From Leptospira hartskeerlii (GTDB lineage Bacteria; Spirochaetota; Leptospiria; Leptospirales; Leptospiraceae), in the NCBI RefSeq assembly GCF_002811475.1, contig NZ_NPDL01000003.1:434001-498000 (forward strand): DNA of 64,000 bases, in the 5' to 3' direction. Within the stretch, counting starts at the first letter, position 1. Every line of letters begins with the position of its first letter. The notes under the pieces were generated by a model. That model saw nothing but the letters and a program-made list of their open reading frames with translations, was not told the origin of the DNA and searched no databases. Below are positions 7,071-15,525 of this stretch, piece after piece. Position numbers and translations under genes: made by a program.

Positions 7071-7820
7071 TTGAGCCAAAAACTTCTCAAGTTAATCCAT
7101 AAGGAAAACGTAAGTCCTTCTTCATATATATATCATTTTGAAAGATCGGATGGTCACGCATTCGACTTTGTAGGAGGGCAATACGTTATCCTAAACTCTG
7201 GCGACGATAGTGATGGCAAGGCTATCAAAAGAGCTTATTCTATTCTTTCTTCCGATTCGGAAACGGAATCTTTTCGGATCTGTGTGAAATGTTTAGGAAC
7301 GGGAAAAGCGTCGAGTATTCTTCCTGCGTTAAAATTAGGAGATGAATTAGAATATTCTGGTCCTTGGGGAAAATTTGTAGGAGATCCAACATGGCCATCT
7401 CCCGGTTTCTCTCTCATTTTGGCAACGGATACCGGGATAACTTCTCTTGCGGGACTTCTCCTTTCCAAAAAATTCTCAGGAAGACTGGAAAGTACTACTG
7501 CAGTTTGGCTCAAAACAAAAGAGGAAGATTTTCTGAGTGAAAATGAATTAAAAAATATTCTCTCAGGCGTTTCTAATTTTCCAAATATCTTCCAAATCCC
7601 TCCTATTTCAGATCCGGAAAGAGTCTCTTCAGTATTAGAAATTTTGAAATCGATTTTAGGAGATTGTACAGTTCCGGAAAACGCATTCTTAAGTGGAGAC
7701 GGAAATATTTTAAGAGAAGTAAGATCTGAATTAGTTCGTTTAGGAACTTTAGAATCCAGGATCGGAATGGAAGCATTCTTCAATACTCATTCTCCGATAG
7801 TGAGTCTCGGAAAAGCGTAA
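7071..7820 (+). CDS. Ferredoxin-NADP reductase-like flavoprotein in the cob operon
   Basis: The 249-residue protein starts at a TTG preceded by AGGAGG. The N-terminal half is an FAD-binding barrel with the RAYSILS motif (R-x-Y-S) near residue 58. The second half is an NAD(P)-binding domain with ATDTGITSLAGLL and a C-terminal LSGDG segment. No iron-sulfur domain is attached. It sits between DUF3209 and cbiD with no gap to cbiD. No cbiJ/cobK precorrin-6A reductase is visible in this operon, so this flavoprotein is a candidate to supply a reduction: the ring reductase, the Co(II)-to-Co(I) step before adenosylation, or electron supply to the CbiX ferredoxin domain. The choice is open. Confidence 0.75.
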   Translation: MSQKLLKLIHKENVSPSSYIYHFERSDGHAFDFVGGQYVILNSGDDSDGKAIKRAYSILSSDSETESFRICVKCLGTGKASSILPALKLGDELEYSGPWGKFVGDPTWPSPGFSLILATDTGITSLAGLLLSKKFSGRLESTTAVWLKTKEEDFLSENELKNILSGVSNFPNIFQIPPISDPERVSSVLEILKSILGDCTVPENAFLSGDGNILREVRSELVRLGTLESRIGMEAFFNTHSPIVSLGKA

Positions 7821-8927
7821 ATGGCAACCAAAGAACTAAGAGAAGGATTCACTACTGGAGCCTGTTCCGCTGCCGCGGCTAAAGCAGCAGTCCGAGTTCT
7901 TATCTTAGGCCGGATCATTAAAGAAATTGAAACTACTCTTCCGAACAAAAGAAAAGTCACCTTTGAATTAAAACGTTGTGAGATCTCGGAGGATAGTGCG
8001 GTTTGTAGCATCATCAAGGATGCTGGAGATGATCCTGATTGTACTCATGGAGCCGAGCTAACTGCTAAAGTAAAACTCAACCAGGAAAATAAGATCGTAT
8101 TAAAAGGTGGAGAAGGAGTAGCAGTAGTCACAAAAGCAGGACTTGGCTTAGAGATCGGAGAGCCTGCAATCAATCCGGTTCCTAGAAAGAATATTACGGA
8201 AATGATATTGGAAGAGCTGATCGGTTCCTCATTTTCAGGCGCGGAAGTTACAATCAGTGTTCCAGGCGGCCAGGAGATGGCTAAAAAAACAATGAATGAA
8301 CGCTTGGGACTGATCGGTGGGATCTCAATCTTAGGCACGACCGGGATCGTAAAGCCTTATTCTACTGCAGCATATAAGGCAAGTGTAATACAGGCAATAC
8401 AGGTCGCTAGAGAATATGGTGAACAGTGTATTATTTTAACCACTGGTGGAAAGTCTGAAAAGTTTGCAATGGACCTTCTTCCAAATATGAACGAGATCGC
8501 ATTCATCCAAGTGGGCGACTTCATAGGAACAGGGATCAAGACTGCAATTAAAGAAGACATCCATCACGTTATAATAGTCGGTATGATCGGAAAACTTTCT
8601 AAGATGGCTGATGGCGTCATGATGACCCATAGAGGAGGTTCTTCCGTAAACACAAAGATGCTCTCGAACATTGCAAGATCTTTGGACATCCCAGAGACAG
8701 TTTGCTCCAACATAGAAGCAGCAAATACAGCAAGACATGTATTAGATATTTGTAAAGAATCCGGACATTTTTATGTCACTACTAGGATCTGTGAGATCGT
8801 TTCCGAAAATTGCTCGAAACACGGATTAGGATTAAGGGTTTCCTCTTATATGGTGGATTTCGACGGAACACTTCTGGGAAAATTCGAAGCTCCGGAAGGA
8901 TGGGGAATCAAAGGAGAAGCGGAATAA
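7821..8927 (+). CDS. cbiD: Cobalt-precorrin-5B C1-methyltransferase CbiD
   Basis: CbiD methylates C1 of cobalt-precorrin-5B with S-adenosylmethionine in the anaerobic pathway. The 368-residue product has the family's N terminus (LREGFTTGACSAAAAKAA, residues about 5-22), the NPVPRKNI segment, the VSVPGGQEMAKKT-like stretch and the GGISILGTTGIVKPYS motif, and its length is normal. It directly abuts the reductase-like gene upstream and cbiC downstream. CbiD is a marker of the oxygen-independent route. Confidence 0.95.
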   Translation: MATKELREGFTTGACSAAAAKAAVRVLILGRIIKEIETTLPNKRKVTFELKRCEISEDSAVCSIIKDAGDDPDCTHGAELTAKVKLNQENKIVLKGGEGVAVVTKAGLGLEIGEPAINPVPRKNITEMILEELIGSSFSGAEVTISVPGGQEMAKKTMNERLGLIGGISILGTTGIVKPYSTAAYKASVIQAIQVAREYGEQCIILTTGGKSEKFAMDLLPNMNEIAFIQVGDFIGTGIKTAIKEDIHHVIIVGMIGKLSKMADGVMMTHRGGSSVNTKMLSNIARSLDIPETVCSNIEAANTARHVLDICKESGHFYVTTRICEIVSENCSKHGLGLRVSSYMVDFDGTLLGKFEAPEGWGIKGEAE

Positions 8928-9596
8928 ATGAACGATATGCGACAAATGACCTCCTTGGGAAGGGAAATTGAAAATAATTCTTTTGCAATTATAGATGAAG
9001 AAGCAGGACGGCATTCTCATCCGCCAGATGATTGGGAAGTTGTCAGAAGGATCATACATGCAACCGCTGATTTTGAATACAGAGATCTAACGAAGATCCA
9101 TCAAAATGCGATCCGCGACGGGATCGAAGCATTGAAAAATGGCTGTCCGATTATTTGTGATGTTCAGATGATCATCGCCGGCTTGAACAGCGACCGATTA
9201 GGAGCTTATGGCTGTAAAACCTATAGTTTCATCAGCGATCCTAAAGTGATCCAAAGAGCAAAAGAAAATAACTCTACAAGAGCGATAGAGTCTATGCGTA
9301 AGGCTTCTAGTTTAGGACTTTTGAATGGAAGTGTGATCGCTATCGGAAATGCGCCGACTGCACTCTTAGAAATTGTTAGGCTAGTTCAAGAAGAAGGAGT
9401 TCGCCCTTCTCTTGTAATCGGAGTTCCGGTAGGATTTGTGTCCGCTGCGGAATCTAAAGAGGCTTTATTAGATATTAAATTTCAATCGGAACATTCCATC
9501 CCTTATATCCTTACTCGAGGACGAAAAGGAGGGAGCACGATCGCTGTTTCTATCATACATGCTCTTCTACTTCTTTCCACGGAGAAAAAATTTTGA
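8928..9596 (+). CDS. cbiC: Cobalt-precorrin-8 methylmutase CbiC
   Basis: The enzyme moves the C11 methyl group to C12, forming cobyrinate. The 222-residue protein carries the catalytic histidine in RRIIHATADFEY (His44), matching the essential His of CobH/CbiC. It also has the GCPIICDVQMIIAG and GNAPTALLE segments typical of the family. It begins immediately after the cbiD stop and its own stop overlaps the TTG start of cbiET by 4 bp. Confidence 0.95.
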   Translation: MNDMRQMTSLGREIENNSFAIIDEEAGRHSHPPDDWEVVRRIIHATADFEYRDLTKIHQNAIRDGIEALKNGCPIICDVQMIIAGLNSDRLGAYGCKTYSFISDPKVIQRAKENNSTRAIESMRKASSLGLLNGSVIAIGNAPTALLEIVRLVQEEGVRPSLVIGVPVGFVSAAESKEALLDIKFQSEHSIPYILTRGRKGGSTIAVSIIHALLLLSTEKKF

Positions 9597-10819
9597 AAGC
9601 GGTTACCGTTATAGGGATCGGAGACGACGGTTGTGTCGGCCTCTCCAGTAAAGCAATGGGTGCAGTCGCAAGAGCAAGAGTTCTTGCCGGAGGAGAAAGG
9701 CATCTGGACTTCTTCCCTCAATTTGATGGGGAAAGGATCATTATCAAAAATGATGTTGTTCGGACCGCAGAAAAAATCGCAGAACTTTCTGCGGAGCACA
9801 CGATATGTGTTCTTGCCTCGGGAGATCCTTTATTTTTTGGGATCGGAAATCTGATCTTAAAAAAAGTAGGAAAGGATCATGTGGAATTCATTCCGGCTCC
9901 AAGCTCTGTCCAAAATGCTTTTTCTAAAATTAGAGTCAAGTGGGACGATGCCTCCTTTGTTTCTCTACATGGCAGACCGATTGAAGGGTTCATTACAAAA
10001 TTACAAAGTATTTCTAAAATTGCCTGCCTGACTGATGAGACAAACTCTCCCTCTAAGATCGCAAAGTATTTATTAAATTATTCTGAAACGGATTGGAAAG
10101 CGTATGTTTGTGAAAATTTAGGAGGAAAAGAAGAGAAGGTTCGCGAATTCGAATTGGAAACTTTGGCAGAGACTCCAAATATTTCAGACCTAAATGTAAT
10201 TATCCTTATTAGAAAGGATCCGAATTGGAAACCTTCTCCTCTTCTCCCTTTTTTAGGAGAAGATGAATATGCAAAACGTCTTCCTAAAAAGGGATTAATC
10301 ACTAAAAGGGAAGTTAGAATTCTTTCTCTCTCTGCGTTGGAAATCCGACCGAATTCCGTGGTTTGGGATATTGGAGCAGGCTCAGGAGCAGTTTCGATAG
10401 AAGCAGCCAGGATCGCGAGAGAAGGAAAAGTATACGCAATCGAAGTAGATCCGGAAGGAATAGAAATTTGTCAGCAGAACATTCTCTCACATAAAACGGA
10501 TAATGTTTTCTTAATACACGGAAAGGCTCCCCAGGTATTAATTGACCTGCCCTCCCCCAACTGCGTTTTCGTAGGAGGCTCCAAGGGAAATATGAAAGAG
10601 ATCATAGAACTTTCCTTCGAAAGATTAAGTCCAGGCGGTTGTTTGGTGGCAAATGCAATCACCTTAGATAATGTTTCTGAGGCTTACAAAACTTTTCGAG
10701 ACATGGATCTAATTCCGGAAGTAAGCCTAATCAATATTTCCAGAGGCCAGAAACTCGCGGATTATCTCAGATATGAGGCGTTAAATCCGATCCATATATT
10801 CAAAATCAGGAAATCTTAA
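9593..10819 (+). CDS. cbiET: Cobalt-precorrin-7 C5/C15-methyltransferase, CbiE-CbiT fusion (CobL type)
   Basis: The bifunctional enzyme has 408 residues. Residues about 1-205 are the CbiE tetrapyrrole methylase (VIGIGDDG near the start, then LASGDPLFFGIG). Residues about 215-408 are the CbiT Rossmann methyltransferase and decarboxylase, with WDIGAGSGAVSIEAAR and a VFVGGSKG loop. Together they methylate C5 and C15 and remove the C12 acetate carboxyl. The start is a TTG overlapping the cbiC stop. The fused form corresponds to CobL of the aerobic pathway but occurs here among anaerobic-pathway genes, which is common. Confidence 0.93.
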   Translation: MKAVTVIGIGDDGCVGLSSKAMGAVARARVLAGGERHLDFFPQFDGERIIIKNDVVRTAEKIAELSAEHTICVLASGDPLFFGIGNLILKKVGKDHVEFIPAPSSVQNAFSKIRVKWDDASFVSLHGRPIEGFITKLQSISKIACLTDETNSPSKIAKYLLNYSETDWKAYVCENLGGKEEKVREFELETLAETPNISDLNVIILIRKDPNWKPSPLLPFLGEDEYAKRLPKKGLITKREVRILSLSALEIRPNSVVWDIGAGSGAVSIEAARIAREGKVYAIEVDPEGIEICQQNILSHKTDNVFLIHGKAPQVLIDLPSPNCVFVGGSKGNMKEIIELSFERLSPGGCLVANAITLDNVSEAYKTFRDMDLIPEVSLINISRGQKLADYLRYEALNPIHIFKIRKS

Positions 10820-10827
10820 TATATTTT

Positions 10828-11595
10828 ATGAATGTAAAAACAAAATACGGAAAATTATACGGAGTCGGGGTTGGACCTGGGGCAACGGACCTAATTACTC
10901 TTAGGGCGGTCCATATTTTAAATTCTACCGCTGTGCTCGCAATTCCGAAGAGCAGCGAGTCACTTCCCTCCTTCTCATGGAGAGTATGTTCTCCCGTAGT
11001 TCAGGAAAATGAAACACAAGAGAAATTATTCTTACATTTTCCAATGACCAAAGATCCAAATATTCTAATCCCAGCCTGGGATAAAGCGTTCAAAGAAATA
11101 GGTCTGAGATTAGAAAAAGGTTTAGACGTTGCATTCATCACGCAAGGAGACCCTTCCGTATATAGTTCCTGGAGTTATCTATTAGAAGAAGCTCCAGAGA
11201 GATGGCCAGGCATAGAGATCGAAATAGTTCCAGCGGTTTCTTCTATTACTGCAATTCCTGCCAGCTTACTCACACCGCTTGCAGACGGAAGGGAAAGATT
11301 CTGCGTTTTACCTGCCACATATGGATTAGAAGATTTGGAAAAACTTATCCAAGATTTTGATACGATCGTTTTGACTAAAGTCGGACAAGTGGTTCCGGAA
11401 CTAATTAAAATATTAAAAGAACAGAATATTCTGGAAAATGCAACTTATGTTTCCTATGGGACAACCGACCGCCAGAGGATCGTAAAAGATATAGAGTCTA
11501 TCAAAAACGAAACCTGTGATTATTTTTCTATGGTAATCATTTCTATTAGAAGACGAAAAGGGGTCCTAAGAGGAATTTCGGATGATTCAGAGTAG
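10828..11595 (+). CDS. cbiL: Cobalt-precorrin-2 C20-methyltransferase CbiL
   Basis: This is a SAM-dependent tetrapyrrole methylase of 255 residues with GVGVGPGATDLITLRA (about residues 11-26), the substrate loop FITQGDPSVYSSW and EIVPAVSSITAIPA. These match CbiL/CobI, which methylates C20 of (cobalt-)precorrin-2. It starts 8 bp after cbiET and overlaps cbiG by 14 bp. Confidence 0.92.
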   Translation: MNVKTKYGKLYGVGVGPGATDLITLRAVHILNSTAVLAIPKSSESLPSFSWRVCSPVVQENETQEKLFLHFPMTKDPNILIPAWDKAFKEIGLRLEKGLDVAFITQGDPSVYSSWSYLLEEAPERWPGIEIEIVPAVSSITAIPASLLTPLADGRERFCVLPATYGLEDLEKLIQDFDTIVLTKVGQVVPELIKILKEQNILENATYVSYGTTDRQRIVKDIESIKNETCDYFSMVIISIRRRKGVLRGISDDSE

Positions 11596-12736
11596 AAAAT
11601 CTTACGCAATCTACGTAATTACAAAGCACGGCCTGAAGACCGGAACAGATCTATTTTATTCTCTAAAAGAGGCAGATATATTTGTTTCACCTAAATTTAT
11701 CTCCAACGCTCCCAAGGAATCCAAACTTTTAAGTCTTCCGATGGAGCCTACGCTTCGGCAAACTTTCATGGAATACGATTGCCATATTTTTGTGATCAGT
11801 GTCGGGGCGGTAGTTAGAATGATCTCTCCCCTCTTGGTGAGTAAGAAGACAGATCCAGCAGTTCTTTGTATAGATGATCAGGCAAAGTTTACGATCTGCG
11901 TTTTATCCGGCCACGTAGGAAGAGGCAATTTTTTTACTCAGAAAATTTCAGATCTCTTAGAGAACATACCTGTCATCACAACTGCTTCCGATGTTTCAGG
12001 AACTTTGACTGTGGATATTTTAGGAAGAGAACTGTGTTGGAGTTTGGAAGATCCGGATAGGAATGTAACGAGAGCCTGTGCTGCAGTAGTAAATGAAACC
12101 AAAGTATTATTTGTGCAAGAAACAGGTGAGCCGAATTTTTGGCCTTTGGGAAAAGACCTCCCGAAGGGTGTAGAATATTCCACCAATATAGAAAATATAG
12201 ATCCAAAAGAATATGAAATCCTCCTGATCGCAAGTGATAGAACGGACATCAGGACCAAAACTCCGGAAATATATTCTAATTCAGTGATATACAGACCTAA
12301 GTCGCTCGTATTAGGCTTGGGCTGCGATAAAGGGATCCCTACTGAAGTTGTGGAGAACGGAATCCTTAAAGTATTAAAAGAATATAATTTATCCTTTGAA
12401 AGTGTCAAAGCGATCGCAAGCGTTAATGCAAAAAAAGAAGAACCTGCGTTCTTGGGAATTTCCCAGAAATACGGATGGAAATTTATAACCTTCTCCGCCG
12501 AAAGCTTAGACAAAGTTGGAGGGATTTCGGAAGTTTCTAAAGCTGCTTCTGAATATGTGGGGACTCGTTCCGTAAGCGAAGCATCCGCACTTCTTCTTTC
12601 CGGATCCGATAGATTACTCGTCACAAAACAAAAATACAAAGAAACGGAAGGTGGAAAAAATCTTACAGTCGCGGTAGCAAGGATCCCATTTGCAACCAGA
12701 TCTGAAATCCCCTCGGGAAGTTTGGAGAAAGTATGA
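11582..12736 (+). CDS. cbiG: Cobalt-precorrin-5A hydrolase CbiG
   Basis: CbiG opens the delta-lactone of cobalt-precorrin-5A and releases acetaldehyde, a step specific to the anaerobic pathway. The 384-residue protein has the expected three parts: an N-terminal domain, the central segment with GAVVRMISPLL and LSGHVGRGNFFT plus ITTASDVSGTLTVD, and the C-terminal CbiG/CobE domain (LVLGLGCDKGIPTE, then ASVNAKKEEP and SVSEASALL). It overlaps cbiL by 14 bp and cbiH by 4 bp. Confidence 0.93.
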   Translation: MIQSRKSYAIYVITKHGLKTGTDLFYSLKEADIFVSPKFISNAPKESKLLSLPMEPTLRQTFMEYDCHIFVISVGAVVRMISPLLVSKKTDPAVLCIDDQAKFTICVLSGHVGRGNFFTQKISDLLENIPVITTASDVSGTLTVDILGRELCWSLEDPDRNVTRACAAVVNETKVLFVQETGEPNFWPLGKDLPKGVEYSTNIENIDPKEYEILLIASDRTDIRTKTPEIYSNSVIYRPKSLVLGLGCDKGIPTEVVENGILKVLKEYNLSFESVKAIASVNAKKEEPAFLGISQKYGWKFITFSAESLDKVGGISEVSKAASEYVGTRSVSEASALLLSGSDRLLVTKQKYKETEGGKNLTVAVARIPFATRSEIPSGSLEKV

Positions 12737-14196
12737 ACGAAACTCCAAAAGGAAAATTGAATATTGTTGGGATCGGTCCAGGAAACGATTCCCATATAAC
12801 TCCTGCTGCATTATCCGCCATTAAAGAAGCGGACTCCATCATAGGATATACAACTTATATCAATTTAGTAAAACATCACCTAAGCGGAAAGCAAGTCACT
12901 CGCACTGGTATGACAGAGGAAATCACCCGCGCCCAAACAGCGGTAGAATCCGCAAAATCTGGACAGACTGTTACATTGATCTCGTCCGGAGACGCTGGTG
13001 TTTATGGAATGGCAGGTCTCGTATTCGAAGTTTTAAGAAAGACAGGTTGGAAGAAAGGAGATTCTCCGGAGATCAAAATGATCCCAGGGATCAGTGCGGA
13101 TAGCTCCTGCGGTTCTCTTGTAGGAGCTCCCATGGTTCATGATTCTGCCAGGATCTCACTCTCAGATCTTTTAACTCCTTGGACTGTGATCGAGAACAGG
13201 ATCGAATCCGCTGCCAAAGGAGATTTTGTGATCAATTTGTACAATCCAGCATCGGGCAGAAGACAGAGACAGATTGTAGAAGCTGCTCGTATCATAAAAA
13301 AATATAGGCCTGGCGCCACACCTGTCGCATTGGTCAAGAGCGCATATCGTAGACAGGAGAATATCCAATTTTCGGATCTGGATCATTTTTTGGAATTCGA
13401 GATCGGGATGAATACCACAGTAATTATTGGATCTTCTCAATCTTTTGTGTATGAAGGATTTTTCGTAACACCCAGAGGATATGGAAACAAATATTCTTTA
13501 GAAGATGGTTCTCTAAAACCTGGGCAAAACAGAGCGGTTTCCCTGAGAACAGAAAACGATCTCGCAAGCAGGATCGCCAAAGAATCACCGTCTCCTAATT
13601 TAAATATCACTAAAATACAAGGTGCATTCGTAAAAACAAGCACCACGGTTTTCAAACCGGAAAAAGAGGCAGATATCGAAACGCAAGATTCGTCTGTGAA
13701 GATCGCGTTAAAGGCATTACAATTTTTAGATATTGCTCCGCAAAAAAAAGAAACTAAAGTCTCCGAATTAAGATCGGAAGAAAATATCCAATATTTAGGA
13801 CGCATAGGTGGAGCTATTCTTTATAAAAAATCTGAAGATTACTATCTGATTGGAAAATTAAAACGACCTGTAAACTTAGAAACATTCGGTTTCTGGAACT
13901 CAATCGAACAAGATCTAAAATGGACAGAGTTAAAAATTAAAGACCAAGAAATCGTTTCTCAGAACCGATTCGATATTTTGATAACTTTCTCTTCGGAAGG
14001 GTCTCCGGAAGAAGTCTATGATCTATTTTCCATTTATAGAAATTCATCCATAAGCGAAAGGCTTTGGAATTATGTTTTAGATAATAGTAAAAAGACTCTT
14101 TTGGAAAACAGGAAATACACTGATGCAAGATGGCTGGGACATTCTCCCAAACAAGTCTGGACCTCCTTCAGAGAGAATATCTTAAAATGCGATTGA
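12733..14196 (+). CDS. cbiH: Cobalt-precorrin-3 C17-methyltransferase CbiH with a long C-terminal extension
   Basis: Residues about 9-245 form the ring-contracting methylase (IVGIGPGNDSHITPAA, SSGDAGVYGMAG, then MIPGISADSSCG, and INLYNPASGRRQRQ). A further 240 residues follow (487 in total against about 245 for standard CbiH/CobJ). Long CbiH60 proteins with an iron-sulfur C-terminal domain are known, but this extension has only one cysteine, at the penultimate position, so it cannot carry the same cluster. Its role is unknown. The gene overlaps cbiG by 4 bp and lies 10 bp before cbiF. Confidence 0.9.
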   Translation: MNETPKGKLNIVGIGPGNDSHITPAALSAIKEADSIIGYTTYINLVKHHLSGKQVTRTGMTEEITRAQTAVESAKSGQTVTLISSGDAGVYGMAGLVFEVLRKTGWKKGDSPEIKMIPGISADSSCGSLVGAPMVHDSARISLSDLLTPWTVIENRIESAAKGDFVINLYNPASGRRQRQIVEAARIIKKYRPGATPVALVKSAYRRQENIQFSDLDHFLEFEIGMNTTVIIGSSQSFVYEGFFVTPRGYGNKYSLEDGSLKPGQNRAVSLRTENDLASRIAKESPSPNLNITKIQGAFVKTSTTVFKPEKEADIETQDSSVKIALKALQFLDIAPQKKETKVSELRSEENIQYLGRIGGAILYKKSEDYYLIGKLKRPVNLETFGFWNSIEQDLKWTELKIKDQEIVSQNRFDILITFSSEGSPEEVYDLFSIYRNSSISERLWNYVLDNSKKTLLENRKYTDARWLGHSPKQVWTSFRENILKCD

Positions 14197-14206
14197 GAGT
14201 ATCATT

Positions 14207-14989
14207 ATGAAAGTTTATATTATCGGGGCCGGTCCAGGAGATCCGGATCTGATCACTATCAAAGGTGCAAGACTCGTGGAAACCTGTCCTATCGTTCTTT
14301 ATACCGGATCGTTGGTCCCTCAAAGAGTGATAGAAAGAGCAGCTCCTACCGCAACTGTATTAGATTCTTCTAAAATGACCTTGGAAGATATCATTTCGAT
14401 TTTAGAAGAAGCTAAGAAGAAGGACCAAGATGTTGCGAGAGTCCATACAGGAGATCCATCTATATTCGGATCTACCGCAGAACAAATGAGAAAAATGGAT
14501 GAGTTAGGAATTCCCTATGAGATCGTGCCCGGAGTTTCTTCATTTACCGCTGCGGCGGCGATGTTAGGCAAGGAGCTTACTCTTCCGGAAGTTTCACAGT
14601 CCGTAGTCATCACTCGGGCGGAAGGAAGAACTCCTATGCCAGCAAAAGAAAAATTAGAAACCTTTGCCTCCACCGGAGCCACCTTAGTATTCTTTTTAAG
14701 CGTTTTACATATTCGTAAAATTGCAGAAGAACTCATCCCTCATTACGGCAAGAATTGTCCCGTATCCATTGTACAGAAGGCTACTTGGCCGGAACAAAAG
14801 ATAATTACCGGGACCTTGGAAACCATAGTTTCCAAGGTGAAAGAAGAAAAGATCACAGCAACTGCGATCATATTCGTAGGAAAAGTATTGGACTGTCACG
14901 ATTTTGCGGATTCAAGACTCTATGCTTCCGATTTCTCCCATAAATTTAGAAAAGCAAACAAGAAACAAATTGTTTCGGAAACAACATGA
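14207..14989 (+). CDS. cbiF: Cobalt-precorrin-4 C11-methyltransferase CbiF
   Basis: The 260-residue protein begins VYIIGAGPGDPDLITIKGARL, the SAM-binding start of CbiF/CobM. It has the VHTGDPSIFGSTAEQM loop and a VPGVSSFTAAAAMLG segment, all diagnostic for the C11 methylase. It follows cbiH after 10 bp and overlaps cobO by 4 bp. Confidence 0.94.
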   Translation: MKVYIIGAGPGDPDLITIKGARLVETCPIVLYTGSLVPQRVIERAAPTATVLDSSKMTLEDIISILEEAKKKDQDVARVHTGDPSIFGSTAEQMRKMDELGIPYEIVPGVSSFTAAAAMLGKELTLPEVSQSVVITRAEGRTPMPAKEKLETFASTGATLVFFLSVLHIRKIAEELIPHYGKNCPVSIVQKATWPEQKIITGTLETIVSKVKEEKITATAIIFVGKVLDCHDFADSRLYASDFSHKFRKANKKQIVSETT

Positions 14990-15519
14990 ATTCTACTGCG
15001 GACAAAAAAGGACTCATCTTAGTATTTACAGGACCTGGAAAAGGAAAAACTACTGCTGCTTTAGGAATTCTATTCAGAGCATTAGGAAGAGGAATGAAAT
15101 GCGGAGTTGTTCAATTTCTTAAAGGAAAATGGGAAACAGGAGAGAGAAAATTTGCAAAAACCATTGCGGAACTGGACTTTCATGTAATGGGACTCGGTTT
15201 TACTTGGGAAAGTGATGATATAGACAAAGATAAGAAGGCGGCAAGATTAGCGTGGAAAAAATCCTGCGATATGATATTTTCAGAAAATTATAAAATACTA
15301 ATACTAGATGAGATCACTTATGCCTTTCATTACGGATGGCTTACGCCGGAAGAAGTCTTGGAGGTCTTATCCAAAAAACCGAAAGATCTGCATATCGTAC
15401 TTACTGGCAGAAACTGCCCTAACCTTATAACGGATTTGGCGGATCTGGTCACTAATGTAGAATCTCCAAAACATCCTTATAAAAACGGGATCCCTGCTCA
15501 GCTCGGGATAGACTATTAA
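14986..15519 (+). CDS. cobO: Cob(I)yrinic acid a,c-diamide adenosyltransferase
   Basis: This is a CobA/CobO/BtuR-type corrinoid adenosyltransferase of 177 residues with the P-loop GPGKGKTTAALG (about residues 17-28), VVQFLKGKW and the ILDEITYAF motif. It transfers the 5'-deoxyadenosyl group from ATP to Co(I). It needs a reductant to produce Co(I), which could come from the flavoprotein at 7071 (inference). It overlaps cbiF by 4 bp and is 6 bp from cbiA. Confidence 0.94.
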   Translation: MNSTADKKGLILVFTGPGKGKTTAALGILFRALGRGMKCGVVQFLKGKWETGERKFAKTIAELDFHVMGLGFTWESDDIDKDKKAARLAWKKSCDMIFSENYKILILDEITYAFHYGWLTPEEVLEVLSKKPKDLHIVLTGRNCPNLITDLADLVTNVESPKHPYKNGIPAQLGIDY

Positions 15520-15525
15520 AGAATC

